Source: Actinomycetes bacterium
Lineage (GTDB): Bacteria > Actinomycetota > Acidimicrobiia > Acidimicrobiales > Palsa-688
DNA length: 5,795 nt
Assembly (NCBI GenBank): GCA_021796905.1
Contig: JAKABK010000144.1
Span: forward strand, 1-5,795
Reading direction: 5' to 3'
In this document: piece by piece, positions 5,677 to 5,795 of the stretch
Layout of the letters: every line of letters starts with the position of its first letter
How positions within the stretch are numbered: the first letter of the stretch is position 1
Translations under genes and position numbers: made by a program
Notes under the pieces: model-generated
What the model was told of the DNA's origin: nothing
Database searches by the model: none
What the model saw: only the letters and a program-made list of their open reading frames with translations

Positions 5677-5795
5677 TCAGCGCGCAGCCGGCTTGGGGAG
5701 GATCGGCGCGTCGCGCCCGGTGCCCCGGACCCCGGCGGTCCCCGCCTCGGGCCCACCGATCGTCTCGTGGTACTCCTCTTCCACGTTGACCGACC
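5677..5795 (-). CDS. C-terminal end of an unrecognised protein (5' part outside the window)
   Basis: Reading leftward from the edge, one minus-strand frame gives 38 residues ending ...APILPKPAAR and a TGA at 5679-5677. The segment is hydrophilic, with an acidic VEEEYHETIGGPE stretch followed by a Gly/Arg/Pro-rich tail, as is common for a disordered C-terminus. It is preferred over the other two frames because it stops 34 bp before the zinc-ribbon start, just upstream of that gene's Shine-Dalgarno, as expected for a same-strand upstream gene. No family can be recognised from so short a tail. Confidence 0.5.
   Translation of the reverse strand, partial: SVNVEEEYHETIGGPEAGTAGVRGTGRDAPILPKPAAR

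Noticed and set aside
5643..5756. A 38-residue N-terminal extension of the zinc-ribbon protein to ATG 5756
   Set aside because: It would overlap the partial upstream gene, is Arg/Pro/Gly-rich without domain character, and the ATG at 5642 has the best ribosome-binding site in the window and places the zinc ribbon at the N-terminus.
1..5795. Mobile element, CRISPR array, defence island or RNA gene
   Set aside because: No terminal inverted repeats, transposase or integrase motifs, spaced repeats, or tRNA-like structures were seen; composition is uniform and nearly all sequence is accounted for by housekeeping-type or hypothetical genes.

Overview
The window is very GC-rich (by eye about 70% or more) with strong G/C third-position bias, long spurious open frames antisense to the real genes, GTG starts and TANNNT-type leaderless promoters. 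This points to an actinobacterial chromosome. The set of families would fit Acidimicrobiia or a related deep-branching lineage, but no taxonomic marker is present and that placement is an inference. I see no mobile element, CRISPR array, tRNA or rRNA.

Left part (1-2100): two divergent genes start only 38 bp apart. On the minus strand is meaB, the G3E-type GTPase chaperone of methylmalonyl-CoA mutase, cut by the left edge about 20 residues before its expected end. On the plus strand is an M20-family metallohydrolase (ArgE/DapE type). Each gene has a TANNNT hexamer ending exactly 6 nt before its GTG start, so both look leaderless, and the two promoters interpenetrate.

Middle (2123-3766): a 12-TM major facilitator transporter with sugar-porter-like signature motifs and an unusual cytoplasmic N-terminal extension of about 130 residues. 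It starts 22 bp after the M20 gene and is probably co-transcribed with it, giving a transporter plus amidohydrolase pair.

Right part (3763-5795): a minus-strand cluster converging on the MFS gene. Reading leftward it holds the C-terminal end of an unrecognised protein cut by the right edge, a 403-residue zinc-ribbon protein, and an 8-bp-linked small alpha/beta hydrolase of the KANL3/Tex30 type. The hydrolase and MFS genes converge so tightly that their stop codons share the palindrome CTAG. The zinc-ribbon protein is the most unusual item: after the ribbon it carries two diverged copies of the same module (a DUF2007-like alpha/beta unit followed by a helical unit) joined by an acidic, repeat-built linker.

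Overall this is coding-dense ordinary chromosome. I found no convincing new defence or mobile system. The items best worth follow-up are the duplicated zinc-ribbon protein and its operon partner, the mirror-image leaderless promoter pair, and the N-terminal extension of the transporter.
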